Below are positions 11,896 through 21,615 of a stretch of 64,000 nucleotides of DNA, piece by piece. Within the stretch, counting starts at the first letter, position 1; each line of letters opens with the position of its first letter. The notes beneath the pieces were generated by a model. That model did not search any database. It worked only from the letters and a program-made list of their open reading frames with translations, and was not told the origin of the DNA. The translations under genes and the position numbers were made by a program. The stretch comes from Cyprinodon diabolis (Eukaryota; Chordata; Actinopteri; Cyprinodontiformes; Cyprinodontidae), in contig CM060064.1 in assembly GCA_030533445.1 (NCBI GenBank), forward strand, positions 8,328,879-8,392,878. Direction: 5' to 3'.

Positions 11896-12927
11896 TCAAT
11901 ATGACGTCGGTCCACCCTTTGCAGCTAGAACAGCTTCAACTCTTCTGGGAAGGCTGTCCACAAGGTTTAGGAGTGTGTTTATGGGAATTTTTGACCATTC
12001 TTCCAGAAGCGCATTTGTGAGGTCGCACACTGATGTTGGACGAGAAGGCCTGGCTCTCAGTCTCCGCTCTAATTCATCCCAAAGGTGTTCTATCGGGTTG
12101 AGGTCAGGACTCTGTGCAGGCCAGTCAAGTTCATCCACACCAGACTCTGTCATCCATGTCTTTATGGACCTTGCTTTGTGCACTGGTGCACAGTCATGTT
12201 GGAAGAGGAAGGGGCCAGCTCCAAACTGTTCCCACAAAGTTGGGAGCATGGAATTGTCCAAAATGTCTTGGTATGCTGAAGCATTCAGAGTTCCTTTCAC
12301 TGGAACTAAGGGGCCAAGCCCAGCTCCTGAAAAACAACCCCACACCATAATCCCCCCTCCACCAAACTTTACACTTGGCACAATGCAGTCAGACAAGTAC
12401 CGTTCTCCTGGCAACCGCCAAACCCAGACCCGTCCATCAGATTGCCAGATGGAGAAGCGCGATTCGTCACTCCAGAGAACGCGTCTCCACTGCTCTAGAG
12501 TCCAGTGGCGGCGTGCTTTACACCACCGCATCCGACGCTTTGCATTGCACTTGGTTATGTATGGCTTGGATGCAGCTGCTCGACCATGGAAACCCATTCC
12601 ATGAAGCTCTCTGCGCACTGTTCTTGAGCTAATCTGAAGGCCACATGAAGTTTGGAGGTCTGTAGTGATTGACTCTGCAGAAAGTTGGCGACCTCTTCGC
12701 ACTATGCGCTTCAGCATCCGCTGACCCCGCTCCGTCAGTTTACGTGGCCTACCACTTCGTGGCTGAGTTGCTGTCGTTCCCAAACACTTCCATTTTCTTA
12801 TAATACAGCTGACAGTTGACTGTGGAATATTTAGGAGCGAGGAAATTTCACGACTGGATTTGTTGCACAGGTGGCATCCTATCACAGTTCCACGCTGGAA
12901 TTCACTGAGCTCCTGAGAGCGACCCAT
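11896..12927 (-). CDS. Tc1-like DD34E transposase, copy 2 (343 aa, intact)
   Basis: The translation is identical to the transposase at 6916-7947: paired-like DNA-binding half, GRPRK linker, and D154, D245 and E280 in DD34E spacing. It stops with TGA shortly before the left inverted end. No frameshift or premature stop is present. The start is set at the family-typical [13 protein letters not shown]; an upstream in-frame Met (at 13041) exists but lies in the terminal region beyond the TATA-like box. Two identical intact copies in one window imply very recent transposition, or a very young expansion, in this lineage. Confidence 0.95.
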   Translation of the reverse strand: MGRSQELSEFQRGTVIGCHLCNKSSREISSLLNIPQSTVSCIIRKWKCLGTTATQPRSGRPRKLTERGQRMLKRIVRRGRQLSAESITTDLQTSCGLQISSRTVRRELHGMGFHGRAAASKPYITKCNAKRRMRWCKARRHWTLEQWRRVLWSDESRFSIWQSDGRVWVWRLPGERYLSDCIVPSVKFGGGGIMVWGCFSGAGLGPLVPVKGTLNASAYQDILDNSMLPTLWEQFGAGPFLFQHDCAPVHKARSIKTWMTESGVDELDWPAQSPDLNPIEHLWDELERRLRARPSRPTSVCDLTNALLEEWSKIPINTLLNLVDSLPRRVEAVLAAKGGPTSY

Positions 12928-12974
12928 TCTTTCACAAATGTTTGTAAAAACAGTCTGCATGCCTAGGTGCTTGA

Positions 12975-12981
12975 ATTTATA
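12975..12981 (-). promoter_or_regulatory. TATA-like box of Tc1 copy 2
   Basis: Same TATAAAT on the minus strand and same distance to the ATG as in copy 1. Confidence 0.4.
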
Positions 12982-13524
12982 CACCTGTGGCCATGGAAGT
13001 GATTGGAACACCTGATTCCAATAATTTGGATGGGTGAGCAAATACTTTTGGCAATATAGTGTACTATGATTGGACGAATTTTGGTGTTCAGGCTGACATA
13101 TAACTAACTGGCCTGCATAATGGATAATAATAATAAAATAAGGAAAAAAAACACACTGATTTTTTTTTTTTTAAACAGAAATTTCCTAAATTTTTGGACA
13201 ATATTATGTGATAAAGAGTACATTTATATACATGGTTAAGCCAAAATGATTTGACATTTAAATATGATTTCCCTACGACTTTAAAGGTAAACTCAGCCTT
13301 ATAAGTAGTACCTCCACATTGTTGATCAACAAGTTAACGACAATTGAAAGTTGTTGCTAACAACCCCAGTCACAGTATATAACCATGTAATAAATGGCAG
13401 TGGATGTTACTTTGTCAATACAATTAATCTGAGCTTTCCTTAACAATTTGTTGTTACAGGTTGACATGCAAAAAGTATTTTTTTCTGAAGAAGGTTTTTA
13501 TTTCTTTTTCTCACAGACACTTAT

Positions 13525-13814
13525 TGTCAGGATCCGGGGCTTTGCCCACCAGAGGGCGCCGTGGATCCATGCCTGGGGAGTTTGGGCTCAGCGTGGATCA
13601 GCTGTTTTCTATCTGCTGATTAAGGAAACTCCCTATATAAGCTGAGTCTGAACTTCCCTCTGTGCTGGATCGTTGTCTTACCTGTGCCACCATGCCTGTC
13701 TGAACCTGCATCCTGTAAGTCTGTCAACCGGTTCCAATAAAATACTGGACTTTTAATCCTCCCTCTGTGTCTGTGAGTCTGCATTTGGGCTAATAAAACC
13801 ATCGCATCATGACA
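13525..13814 (+). repeat. 5' LTR
   Basis: 290 bp, TG...CA ends. A TATA-like TATATAA is at 13634-13640 and an AATAAA polyadenylation signal near 13736. These fit a U3-R-U5 layout. Confidence 0.93.
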
Positions 13815-13867
13815 GAACGATCCAGCAAACAGACTAGCCCAGCAGACTCCTTCTACGCGCTCCTGGA

Positions 13868-14136
13868 GAGCCCGCTCTGTGCCATTTGGAGACCCCTGAG
13901 CCCGCTCTGTGCCGTCTGGAGACCCCTGAGCCCGCTCTGTGCCGTCTGGAGACCCCTGAGCCCGCTCTGTGCCGTCTGGAGACCCCTGAGCCTGCTCTGC
14001 GCCTTCCAGAGACTCCGGATGTGGAGCCACAATCGGTGGATCCCTCTGTTCCTGAGGTGGAGCCACAGTCGGTGGATCCCTCTGTTCCGGGTGCGGAGCC
14101 ACAGTCGGCGGCTTCCTCTGCTCTGGATGTGGAGCC
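13868..14136 (+). repeat. In-phase 30-bp and 36-bp minisatellites inside the LTR element
   Basis: Five 30-bp units start at 13868, 13898, 13928, 13958 and 13988, the last diverged; in one plus frame they encode repeats of ETPEPALCRL. Three 36-bp units start at 14021, 14057 and 14093, encoding EPQSVDPSVP-type repeats, with a partial fourth. Both periods are multiples of three, so several frames on both strands stay open across the block (for example 13809-14522 plus and 13620-14360 minus). A short frame at 13886-14140 plus spans both arrays. Whether any is translated is unknown. Confidence 0.85.
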
Positions 14137-14427
14137 GTAGTGGGCGTACCTGTTGCAGAGCAGCGGGAGCGATGACGGCGTCCTTCTCGGGGCTTCTTGC
14201 TGAAGCGGAGACAGTGTTTCTCCCGGTGCTTCCTGCTGAAGCGGAGGTGACGCCCTCCTCCAAGGCCCCTGCAGCTTCTGAGACTCTGCTCTGCTGCCGG
14301 TTTCATGGCCGGCCACCTGAGACTCTTCCTGGCATCCCTGGTTCGCCCTTCGCCCTCCATGGGCGAGTTGTTTTTTTTTTTTTTTTTTCTTTGGGGCGTC
14401 TGGAATCCGCCCTTGAGGGGGGGGTAC

Positions 14428-14716
14428 TGTCAGGATCCGGGGCTTTGCCCACCAGAGGGCGGCGTGGATCCATGCCTGGGGAGTTTGGGCTCAGCATGGA
14501 TCAGCTGTTTTCTATCTGCTGATTAAGGAAGCTCCCTGTATAAGCTGAGTCTGAACTTCCCTCTGTGCTGGATCGTTGTCTTACCTGTGCCACCATGCCT
14601 GTCTGAACCTGCATCCTGTAAGTCTGTCAACCGGTTCCAATAAAATACTGGACTTTTAATCCTCCCTCTGTGTCTGTGAGTCTGCATTGGGCTAGTAAAA
14701 CCATCGCATCATGACA
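14428..14716 (+). repeat. 3' LTR
   Basis: 289 bp, matching the 5' LTR except for about five substitutions and one missing T. The TATA position reads TGTATAA here. Preceded directly by the polypurine tract and TAC. Confidence 0.93.
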
Positions 14717-14721
14717 CTTAT

Positions 14722-15289
14722 ACCCCTTACAAGAGGGGTATAAGTGGAATCTTCTAAAACCTTCAGGACAGCGACCCTTGAGGAACGACTTTAGACATGC
14801 CTGCTTAACAGCGATACAACATAGGAGAGACTGTATTGGCTGCAGCAGACAATGTTCTTTGGAAATCACAATTTGTTAAGGTTTTCTGCTAAATCTATGA
14901 AGTGGAATAAAAATCTTTCGTGTTATCTTTGTCTCTATATCATTGGCTGAACTATAGGTTGAATTGTTTTAAAATAGGTTGCTATCGTTAAACTAGCAAT
15001 TTAACAAGTTGCTCTAAGTAGAAACAATAAAATGGGCCTAAGACCTAAGTTTATACACAACCGCAGCTGCTTGAGTCCAGTCAGATCCTGTATCTTAATA
15101 AACAAAAGGCTGCAAAAATCAGCTCTTAAGTAACTCATTTTATATATGTAAAAAAAAAACCTTAATTGGGAATCTGCTACGCTAATGTCACGTAAATATA
15201 TTTTCTCACACCACAATAAACCCTTAAATACCTTCTTGTGAGGTCAAATAAGGGGCAAAAGAAGAATAATGGAGGAGTGTTTATAAATT
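14722..15289. other. Gene-free stretch
   Basis: A small palindrome (CTTATACCCC...GGGGTATAAG) lies at 14717-14748, next to the LTR element's target site. Otherwise no gene or repeat is evident. Confidence 0.5.
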
Positions 15290-15560
15290 AGGATGTAATT
15301 AATTAAAGAATGCATTTGGTTTTAATGTTGACTTACAAGCTGTGGCCATTGACTCATTAATATGTTCCCCATGGGGACTTTACCGCCTTTGTTTCAACAG
15401 CAACCTGCTGGCAGCGGGTCCTCTGGCTGTTTCATGGTGCTCGAGATTGATGGTTGACAAAGCAATTAATCACAATGTGGACAAATCATCCCCTTTGCAA
15501 AGGGGAGGAGGGGTTCTTTGAATTTTTTAAGTAATGAGTTCAAGCTTTAACGATTTAATA
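15290..15560. promoter_or_regulatory. Candidate conserved non-coding block
   Basis: Complex sequence rich in TAATTAATT, CATTAATATG and CAATTAATCACAATG motifs, plus TTGACAAAG and CCCCTTTGCAAAGGGG (a palindrome near 15491-15506). No coding potential. It resembles homeodomain/SOX-type enhancer sequence, but conservation is untested. Confidence 0.3.
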
Positions 15561-15759
15561 TCAAGAGGGGCAAAGAGATAAGTTATGTCAGTTTTGAAAC
15601 CTTCAAATATATCAGTTTTTTTAAAAAGTAGGTACTATTAAATGCTAAAACATTTTTTTCCTTTTGATTAGAGCAAAATATTTTTTTTCAGGGGGTGGGG
15701 GGGGTGATTCACTGATTTTTGTTTCAATCTGAAAAACTCACACGGAAAGAAAAGACAAT

Positions 15760-16330
15760 TAGAAGAGTTTTATTGATACAATTGCTTTAGTATTTGGCGC
15801 TCAGACCTCGGCAGGAAACATTAGCGCTGAATTTGCTTCATTAAGCATAAACAGGAGTAAATAATAGGGCTGTTTCCCCCCTGGCCTGAAACTGGTGGTG
15901 GAGTGGAGACGGTGAAGTTGATGCCCATGACTGCTGGCTGGCGAGACGGTGTGCTTGAGCTGTATGAAGAGATGCGGTGGGTTATGTAAGCTGATCACTC
16001 TGGGACCTGGGAGATGGAAGTCCAGCTTGGATAACACAAGTTGAGAGAACCTGTCCATGATGAGCAAGCATGAAGCGACAGTGGAGAGGAAAAACCTGCC
16101 TTTGCGAAGAAACCTCTGGCAGAACCATGGCTCGACATGCTGATATTGAGATGAGACAGGGAACTCAGTAAGAATCCGGGAAGAATGACACTCTGATGAA
16201 GCTTTAGCTACGATGGTGAAGGAGGGGATGGAGGCGGGTTGAATTGGGGTCATCTGTGACAGTGCGACCACTGCCTTACTTTAGGCTCCTTCTATGAGAT
16301 GTGGATTGGAGTCCCTTTTAAGATGAATGG
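15760..16330 (-). mobile_element. LINE-related repeat with polyadenylation signal, minus orientation
   Basis: On the minus strand it contains a phrase typical of fish LINE-associated 3' regions (a GTTCTGCCAGAGGTTTC-like run followed by TTTTTCCTCTCCACTGTCGC). It ends with an AATAAA signal near 15770. A 156-codon minus ORF (15801-16271) covers it, without any domain I recognise. Family assignment is from memory of common fish repeats and is tentative. No target duplication found. Confidence 0.4.
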
Positions 16331-17289
16331 ATGCTGATTGGACCGTGACGGACGCAGATATTTTTTGTGTTGCGTTTTTCAATTATTGATTCTTACAAGT
16401 AAATAACGTATTTTCTAAATAGGAATTTGAAAAAATAAAATAAAAATGCAATCTGGAAATAAAACTTCTTACTCAAAAAGAGGTTTGGTTGGTAACTTTT
16501 TCTTTTTTTCGCAGTTTTTAAAAAATTCATCAATAGAATATTTAATTTTTTTCCCAAATCTTTTAGGATTCTTTTCCAAAAGTTTATTTTACCTTAATTC
16601 AAATTTTATAATACATCCTGTCTTTTTTCTTTTGCTTTAAACATTTTAGATTTTCAAGTTTAATATTTTGAAAAGCAATATTTTAAACTCTATTACTGTA
16701 TAGTAATATAGTATACTGTGTATACTGTATTTTTAAATGTATTATTTTTTTTCAGATACTATATTTTCAAATTTTTGTCTTTTATAATTTTTTTTTTCAG
16801 ATTAAGTTTTAAAGATTGTATGCTTTACTGCTTGGATGTTAGCAACAACACATTTATTGGTCATTTCATATACTGCTCAAGATCCAGTGTTTGTTTTGGG
16901 CTTGAAGTGAAGACAATGTGATTGGTAAGAAGCTGTTTAAAAAGACTATTATATAAACCTCAATCTGAAAAAGAGAAATAAAAAAAACTGAAAAAAAAAG
17001 ATTGTAGAACAAAAATAAAAACAAATGTAAGCAAACAGCAAAGTTACTCTCAAAAGCGTTTTTTTTAAATGAGTTTTTCAAAGTTTCATTTATTATTTTA
17101 TACAATGTCGAAAAATATTGAAAAAATAATAAAGAAATAAACACAATTTACTTCAAAAGGTTTTTGATTTGAAGTCGGCTTAAAAAAGAAGAGCACTCAC
17201 CTCTTCTAGTTCTAGCCCACTCTGTTCATCCAGAACTAGATCCAAACATGGAGAAGCAGCATTTAGTTCCTATGCTCCACTGATCTGTA
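16331..17289. other. Very AT-rich stretch
   Basis: T- and A-rich low-complexity DNA with Phe/Lys-rich chance ORFs. No gene seen. Confidence 0.6.
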
Positions 17290-17664
17290 GTGTTGCAGTG
17301 TACCAGTATCGGTATCGATCCAGCACTAAAATGGTGGTATCGGTATCGGCGAGTAGCAACAAATAGGGCACTGATACTATTTTGAGAGCCAAAAGTTTAT
17401 TCAACTTGTCACCCATTCCAGGTAGGCAATAAAAATTTCTACTGGATTCGCTTTGTTTTAGTCTTTTTCCTGCTTCACAAAGGTAGGCAGCAGCTTGGCA
17501 AAGCCATGATGGTAATTATTTTACATCCAAGTAGTATGCAGTTCTTCATATACAGTATATACACACATCAATTTCAAACAGATGGTATCGGTATGGTATT
17601 GGCAAATACTGCACAGCCAGGTATCGGAATCAAGGCCAAAAAATGGCATTGGCGCAACGCTACT
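17290..17664. mobile_element. MITE with TATCGGTATCGG subterminal repeats
   Basis: The left end region reads GTAGTGTTGCAGTGTACC and the right end, on the opposite strand, GTAGCGTTGCGCCAATGCC, an imperfect inverted repeat. GGTATCGG motifs recur near both ends (17310-17350 and 17583-17628). No ORF. It looks like a hAT-type MITE; no clean target duplication was found. Confidence 0.45.
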
Positions 17665-17915
17665 GGTCTGGAACAAACTTCCAGAGTTCTTTAAAGTCAA
17701 AGTTAAAAAGCCATTTGTTTAACTGATGTATTATTAGTTTAATTTTGTATTTCAACTGTTTGCTTAACTATTTTGTTTAAATCTTAGTTTTATCTTTACT
17801 TGTTTAAATTCTGCTTTTATTGTTCTTCTATTTTATTATCTAATTAATGGAAAGCACTTTAAATTGTCTTTGTACCGAATTGTGCGATACAAATGAACTT
17901 GCCTTGCCTTGCCTT
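17665..17915 (+). mobile_element. Truncated LINE 3' end (L2/CR1-type, fish)
   Basis: Begins TCTGGAACAAACTTCCAGAG, the usual end of the fish reverse-transcriptase ORF. It runs through a T-rich 3' region to GAAAGCACTTTAAATTG and the GAACTTGCCTTGCCTTGCC tail. Heavily 5'-truncated, non-coding relic. Clade is uncertain. Confidence 0.65.
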
Positions 17916-18088
17916 ACATTTCTTACGACAATAATTACAGTATTAAAACTTCACCATTTTTCTTGTCAAAGCAAAATGTATCTGCAACTTTTTCTTATGA
18001 ATCCCAGATATAAAGGTTGGTGTATTGAGCTTGGCGACCCTAATATGTTTTAAAGATTTTATTGTGAAACAAACGGGAAGCAGTTTAA

Positions 18089-18406
18089 CCCTTTAAAGCC
18101 TGATCCAAGAATAAAACAAAACAGAAAATGTCTTCTTTTTTTTTGGTTTGAATTCCTTATTTGCCCTTTTAACAAAATATGTAAAAAGAAAAAACAGAAA
18201 TACATTTTTGATATTAATAATTTATTACTATGCCATAAATCAAGATTTTTTTTGTGTAGTCTTCTACTGGCTGTTATCAGGTATATCTGATTGTGTACAA
18301 TAGGATTTTGAGCTAAGTTTTTACCATTAAATTATGCAAAAGGTGTCAGACGCAAAACATTTCAGAAACCGTATGTATCAAATACGATACATTTGGCATT
18401 ATAGGG
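18089..18406. mobile_element. piggyBac-like MITE with TTAA target duplication
   Basis: TTAA at 18085-18088 and 18407-18410 encloses 318 bp. The ends read CCCTTTAAAGCC on the left and GGCATTATAGGG on the right, an inverted repeat. CCCT/AGGG ends and TTAA targets are the piggyBac pattern. No ORF. Confidence 0.75.
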
Positions 18407-19134
18407 TTAAGAGGTAGTGACACAAAATACTAATGAGCTAACATCAATTAGAATTTAACAGCCACCTCACCATAAAATACTAGAAAACACTAAACCTTCT
18501 ACTGCTTCAAACTTTCAATTAATGCTAAATGTGTCACTTTTCTGTCTAATATTTGTTTCTTTTTTTGTCCCTAAATAAATACTTGGTTTGATCTAACTTT
18601 TTGTTTATTACAACAAAGTTTATGATTCTAGAAAATGTAACTGTAAATGTGAATATACAACAGAAAGAGAAATGTTGCTAAAATTGTGTTGTACTCTATG
18701 TTTGACTTGCTAATCTAACGCCAATCATTCTTACCTTGAAGAACTATATTTTCACTGAAGAAATGACGGGTAAACTTTTTTTTGTTTATAACAAACTTCT
18801 TGAAAAACATAATTCCAAGATTAAAGTTCATAAAAGTTGTGATATGTAATGAATTGTTAAATCCCCCTGTCATCATATTTTCTACCCACTCCCTTTCTTT
18901 TATAAATATAATAGCTAAGACATTGTTAATGAAGTCAGTCTCTGTCATTTGGAAAAAACAAAAATCCTGTTAAACATGTAGGTGATATATTTTGCATTTT
19001 GGCAGAGTTGGAAGAATAATAAGAATCAATTTTTCCCAGAGCAGCTTCTGAGCGTTAACATTTGCTTGTTTGTTAATGTTTGTGGTTAAACCCTGTTTTT
19101 TTTTTTTTGTATGAATAGTGTTTTACCAGAGCAG

Positions 19135-19530
19135 TGATCCTGCAGCTACATCACAGCATGTGCAAACATGTTAACACGAACACAACAATGCCACATTGAC
19201 TGGCCAAAAGGCCTACAACTCCCTGCGCCACTCGAAAGGCGTTGTTTAAAGCTTGTCCCTGAACCCAGTGGCTCTGAAGCCGCCATTTTCTCTCCTTTCA
19301 CTCCTAATTACCATAGCCTCTCAAGAAAGTCCTCTGTTGCTCCATCTGTCCCCTCAGCCACTGACAGAGATGCTCTAATCACCTCGCATTGCAAGGCTCA
19401 CTTGGGAAACGACTACACCAGCCACAATGCTGCCTCAGATATAGAGCCGCTACTGGATGCCAATACCTCACAGGGGGTAGGCTATAAACACTGGCCGCAG
19501 CCTTGTATGGGATATGTTCAGTGATGTGCA
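19135..19530. promoter_or_regulatory. Candidate conserved non-coding block
   Basis: High-complexity DNA with balanced composition and motifs such as CTAATTACCATAG and CTCTAATCACCTC. A 118-codon frame (19168-19524) crosses it, but the peptide has no recognisable domain. Regulatory or unrecognised exon; both are unproven. Confidence 0.22.
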
Positions 19531-20139
19531 CTGAAATGGAGCCATTTTATGTCACGGATCTCCCACACAGCCCAACAAGACTGATGCCAAATGGGGTTTG
19601 TATGAAGTATATGTAACATATGCCGACAATCCATCAGTAGCTCACATCAAACTGACACTCAGAGGGGATGAAGCTGTGTTGTTTGAAGGGATACGCCTAG
19701 TGTACATTATGTTACCTAATGTATGCATGCATTAAGCGTCACAGCGGGGGGGGGGGGGGGGTTTGGAACAGAAAGAATGTCTTTGCCTTAAAGAAAACCA
19801 GTAATACAGATCAAACTGAATGAGGAAGAGAGAGGAGCAGCTTGTAATTGGAAACTAACTTTATTTCAAGCCCTGTGTGTTTTCTACAGCCATGCCTCCC
19901 CACATCCATGCATTATTTAATCTTATTCTGTATGCCCTGCAGCTTGGTATCTCACCCTCCGTGTGTTTGATTCTGTTACACTCACCCAGGTTGACATCTC
20001 CTGACTTCCCTTTTTTTTCCTTTTGCCCCCTTCTTGATGACTTTCATGTGTTCTTTTGTCGGGGACTGCAAGTTTCCTCCAGAAGTTTCTCCTGAAGCAA
20101 AAAAAAAAAAAAAGAAAGAAAGGGGGAAACTTTCCGGTT

Positions 20140-20370
20140 CTGCCAGAAAGCCTTCTCATCTTGGCAGAGGAGAAGCTGAGTGAACTCAGATGATGACAGC
20201 CATCGTGAAAGGGCAGATAAGCCCGTGTGGCGCTGCCTCTGATTGTATGTTCATCTCATTCTGATCCGGCCGCGATTCTAAGCCCCTGTCTTCCAGTCCT
20301 CACTCTCCCAACAGTTGATCTTCTGCATGTCATTGAAATCGTCTTATAGCTGATCCAGGAGACAGGGGGA
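20140..20370. promoter_or_regulatory. Candidate conserved non-coding block
   Basis: Complex, non-repetitive block containing CAGATGATGACAGCC (a MEIS-like TGACAG) and ATTCTGATCCGGCCGCGATTC. No coding structure. Only cross-species alignment would show whether it is conserved. Confidence 0.2.
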
Positions 20371-21378
20371 AAGGGGGTGTATGTCACCCGACTTCACTGT
20401 TGGCAAGGAAGTTCTGTTCTCCTACTTTTTCTTTCTTGTCAATGCGACTGCCGGCCAGTTAGCCATATTTTTTAACTAAACACAATATTTTTGATAAAAA
20501 TACTCACATCCCTGGTATGCACAACCTTACTGCCGATATTTCAGTATAAACCATGAAATGTCATAAACATTAGATTGGCATTTAGAAGGACATGTAGATA
20601 ACGTCAGATTTCTTGCTAACTTTAGGATTAGCTGGCAGAAGATAATCCAAGCTTGTAGAAGTTGCTTGAAGTTTGCTGAAAACTGTCAGATAAAATGCAT
20701 GTCTTATTTGTTTTATTTTATTATTATAGTACAGCCAAATTCCACAGTCAAAAAAAGTTAAAAGGAGTTCAAAACTCTCAAATAAGGCATTTGTTTTGTC
20801 ATTTCCAAGGCATTATTTATATACGCAGTTTAAGAGATATTAATGGAATGTAATTATAAAGTTTAGAGGGAAAATAATTTGTTAGTTGAATAAAGAAGCG
20901 GCAGCAGGTCTGAGAGGTAATTAAATATTATTAATGTAGCTGCAAATTTAAAGCTTTTCAGTTTTTTCATTAATTACAGATTTAAAAAAAAAGAAATAGC
21001 ATGCTTAATCACAATTTTTTGTTCTTCAGTTTTACTGTAACACTGATGTGTAGACTCCAGCCCAGTAGGTGGCGGTATTGCATTTTAAGGGAAAATTGTG
21101 GTTTAAATTTAGAATTAATCAGTTCAAAAAATTTAAATTAAAAATTTTGTTGTGATCACTGAGACTGGGAGCAGCCATTTTTGCCTAAATATAGTAACAC
21201 CACACTCCTGACATCTTCTGGCAGTGACGTCACGGTGCAGTAAGCCTAGCGCCATTCTCCCCACTTTACAAGCAAAATCAATGGGAACTGCTAGACACAT
21301 CTGCAATCAACAACAATTATTGAAGATTTCCAGAGGAGTTCATCATTAAAATTCATCAGAGCTATAGTTAAGCTGACA

Positions 21379-21615
21379 ATGCCCATGTGCATGGCAGTTG
21401 GATGTTGGAATACATCAGGTAAAAGTGAAAGAAAAAAGAGTTATTTCATCTTTCTGATTCCTGATCCTCCACAGACGGGTCCGTCGTTGGATTACCAACT
21501 TGAAGAGGGAGAATGTGCCGTTGAACATCTTGCCAGAGGAAAACAACACGTAATATGCAGCCAACATTTGGAAGAAGAATGTTTTGAAGATGACTTGGAT
21601 AATAGCGCGTTGTGA
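21379..21615 (+). pseudogene. Broken THAP-type zinc-finger domain
   Basis: THAP domains are C2CH zinc-binding DNA-recognition domains found in host regulators and in transposases. The four ligands can be seen: C-x4-C in MCMAVGC, then C-x2-H in VICSQH, followed by LEEECFEDDL like the usual domain end. The middle, including the expected tryptophan helix (RRWITNLKREN), is in another frame between about 21472 and 21548, so two compensating frameshifts disrupt the domain. The displaced segment itself ends in a stop. The sequence is framed by similar phrases CCCAGTAGGTGGCGGTATT (21060) and CCAGTAGGTGGCAGTAGTG (21678), perhaps parts of the parent element. Probably a relic of a THAP-bearing DNA transposon. 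Confidence 0.7.

Larger units (their letters stand above)
11814..13061 (-). mobile_element. Tc1-like transposon, copy 2 (1,248 bp, intact)
   Basis: Same 29-bp inverted ends as copy 1, with TA at 11812-11813 and 13062-13063. It lies within a TTAA element. A related element at 24047-24904 preserves the unoccupied site (GTTGATATATGATTGG near 24687), which confirms the insertion point and the TA duplication. It reads identical to copy 1 over its full length and has the same orientation, 4,980 bp downstream. Confidence 0.97.
11509..13280 (+). mobile_element. TTAA-flanked element, copy 1, interrupted by Tc1 copy 2
   Basis: The left end reads AGTCGTATGGAAGCGGCTG and the right end ATTTCCCTACGACT, followed by TTAA at 13281-13284. 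The ends are inverted repeats of AGTCGTAGGGAAA. The left flank is TTAG, probably a mutated TTAA. Without the 1,250 bp caused by the Tc1 insertion the element is about 520 bp. It keeps the CCAAT-type promoter phrase (GTGATTGGTCGTTTATC) and the end of the acidic ORF, but lacks the conserved hairpin. The TTAA target points to piggyBac or Kolobok type; no transposase is present to decide. Confidence 0.8.
13525..14716 (+). mobile_element. Complete non-autonomous LTR retrotransposon (1,192 bp)
   Basis: Two LTRs (290 and 289 bp) enclose only 613 bp. The 5-bp target duplication CTTAT is exact at 13520-13524 and 14717-14721. Each LTR begins TGTCAGGATCC and ends ATCATGACA. A polypurine tract (TTGAGGGGGGGG) lies just before the second LTR, so the plus strand is the sense strand. 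No gag, protease, reverse transcriptase, RNase H or integrase is encoded. The size resembles TRIM-type elements that use proteins of a relative, here probably Ty3/gypsy-like by LTR style (inference). I cannot assign a tRNA primer-binding site after LTR1. LTRs differ at about six places (about 2%), so the insertion is fairly young. Confidence 0.93.
18411..21060. other. Gene-free stretch with low-complexity runs
   Basis: AT-rich to about 19130. It then holds two more complex blocks, listed separately. A run of 16 G lies at 19746-19761 and an A run at 20099-20113. No supportable gene. Confidence 0.5.

Noticed and set aside
13620..14360. 246-codon minus-strand ORF as a gene
   Set aside because: Spans an LTR and the in-phase minisatellites in the antisense direction; open by repeat arithmetic.
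15801..16271. 156-codon minus-strand ORF as a host gene
   Set aside because: Ser/His-rich without domain, lies in a LINE-like repeat that ends in a polyadenylation signal.
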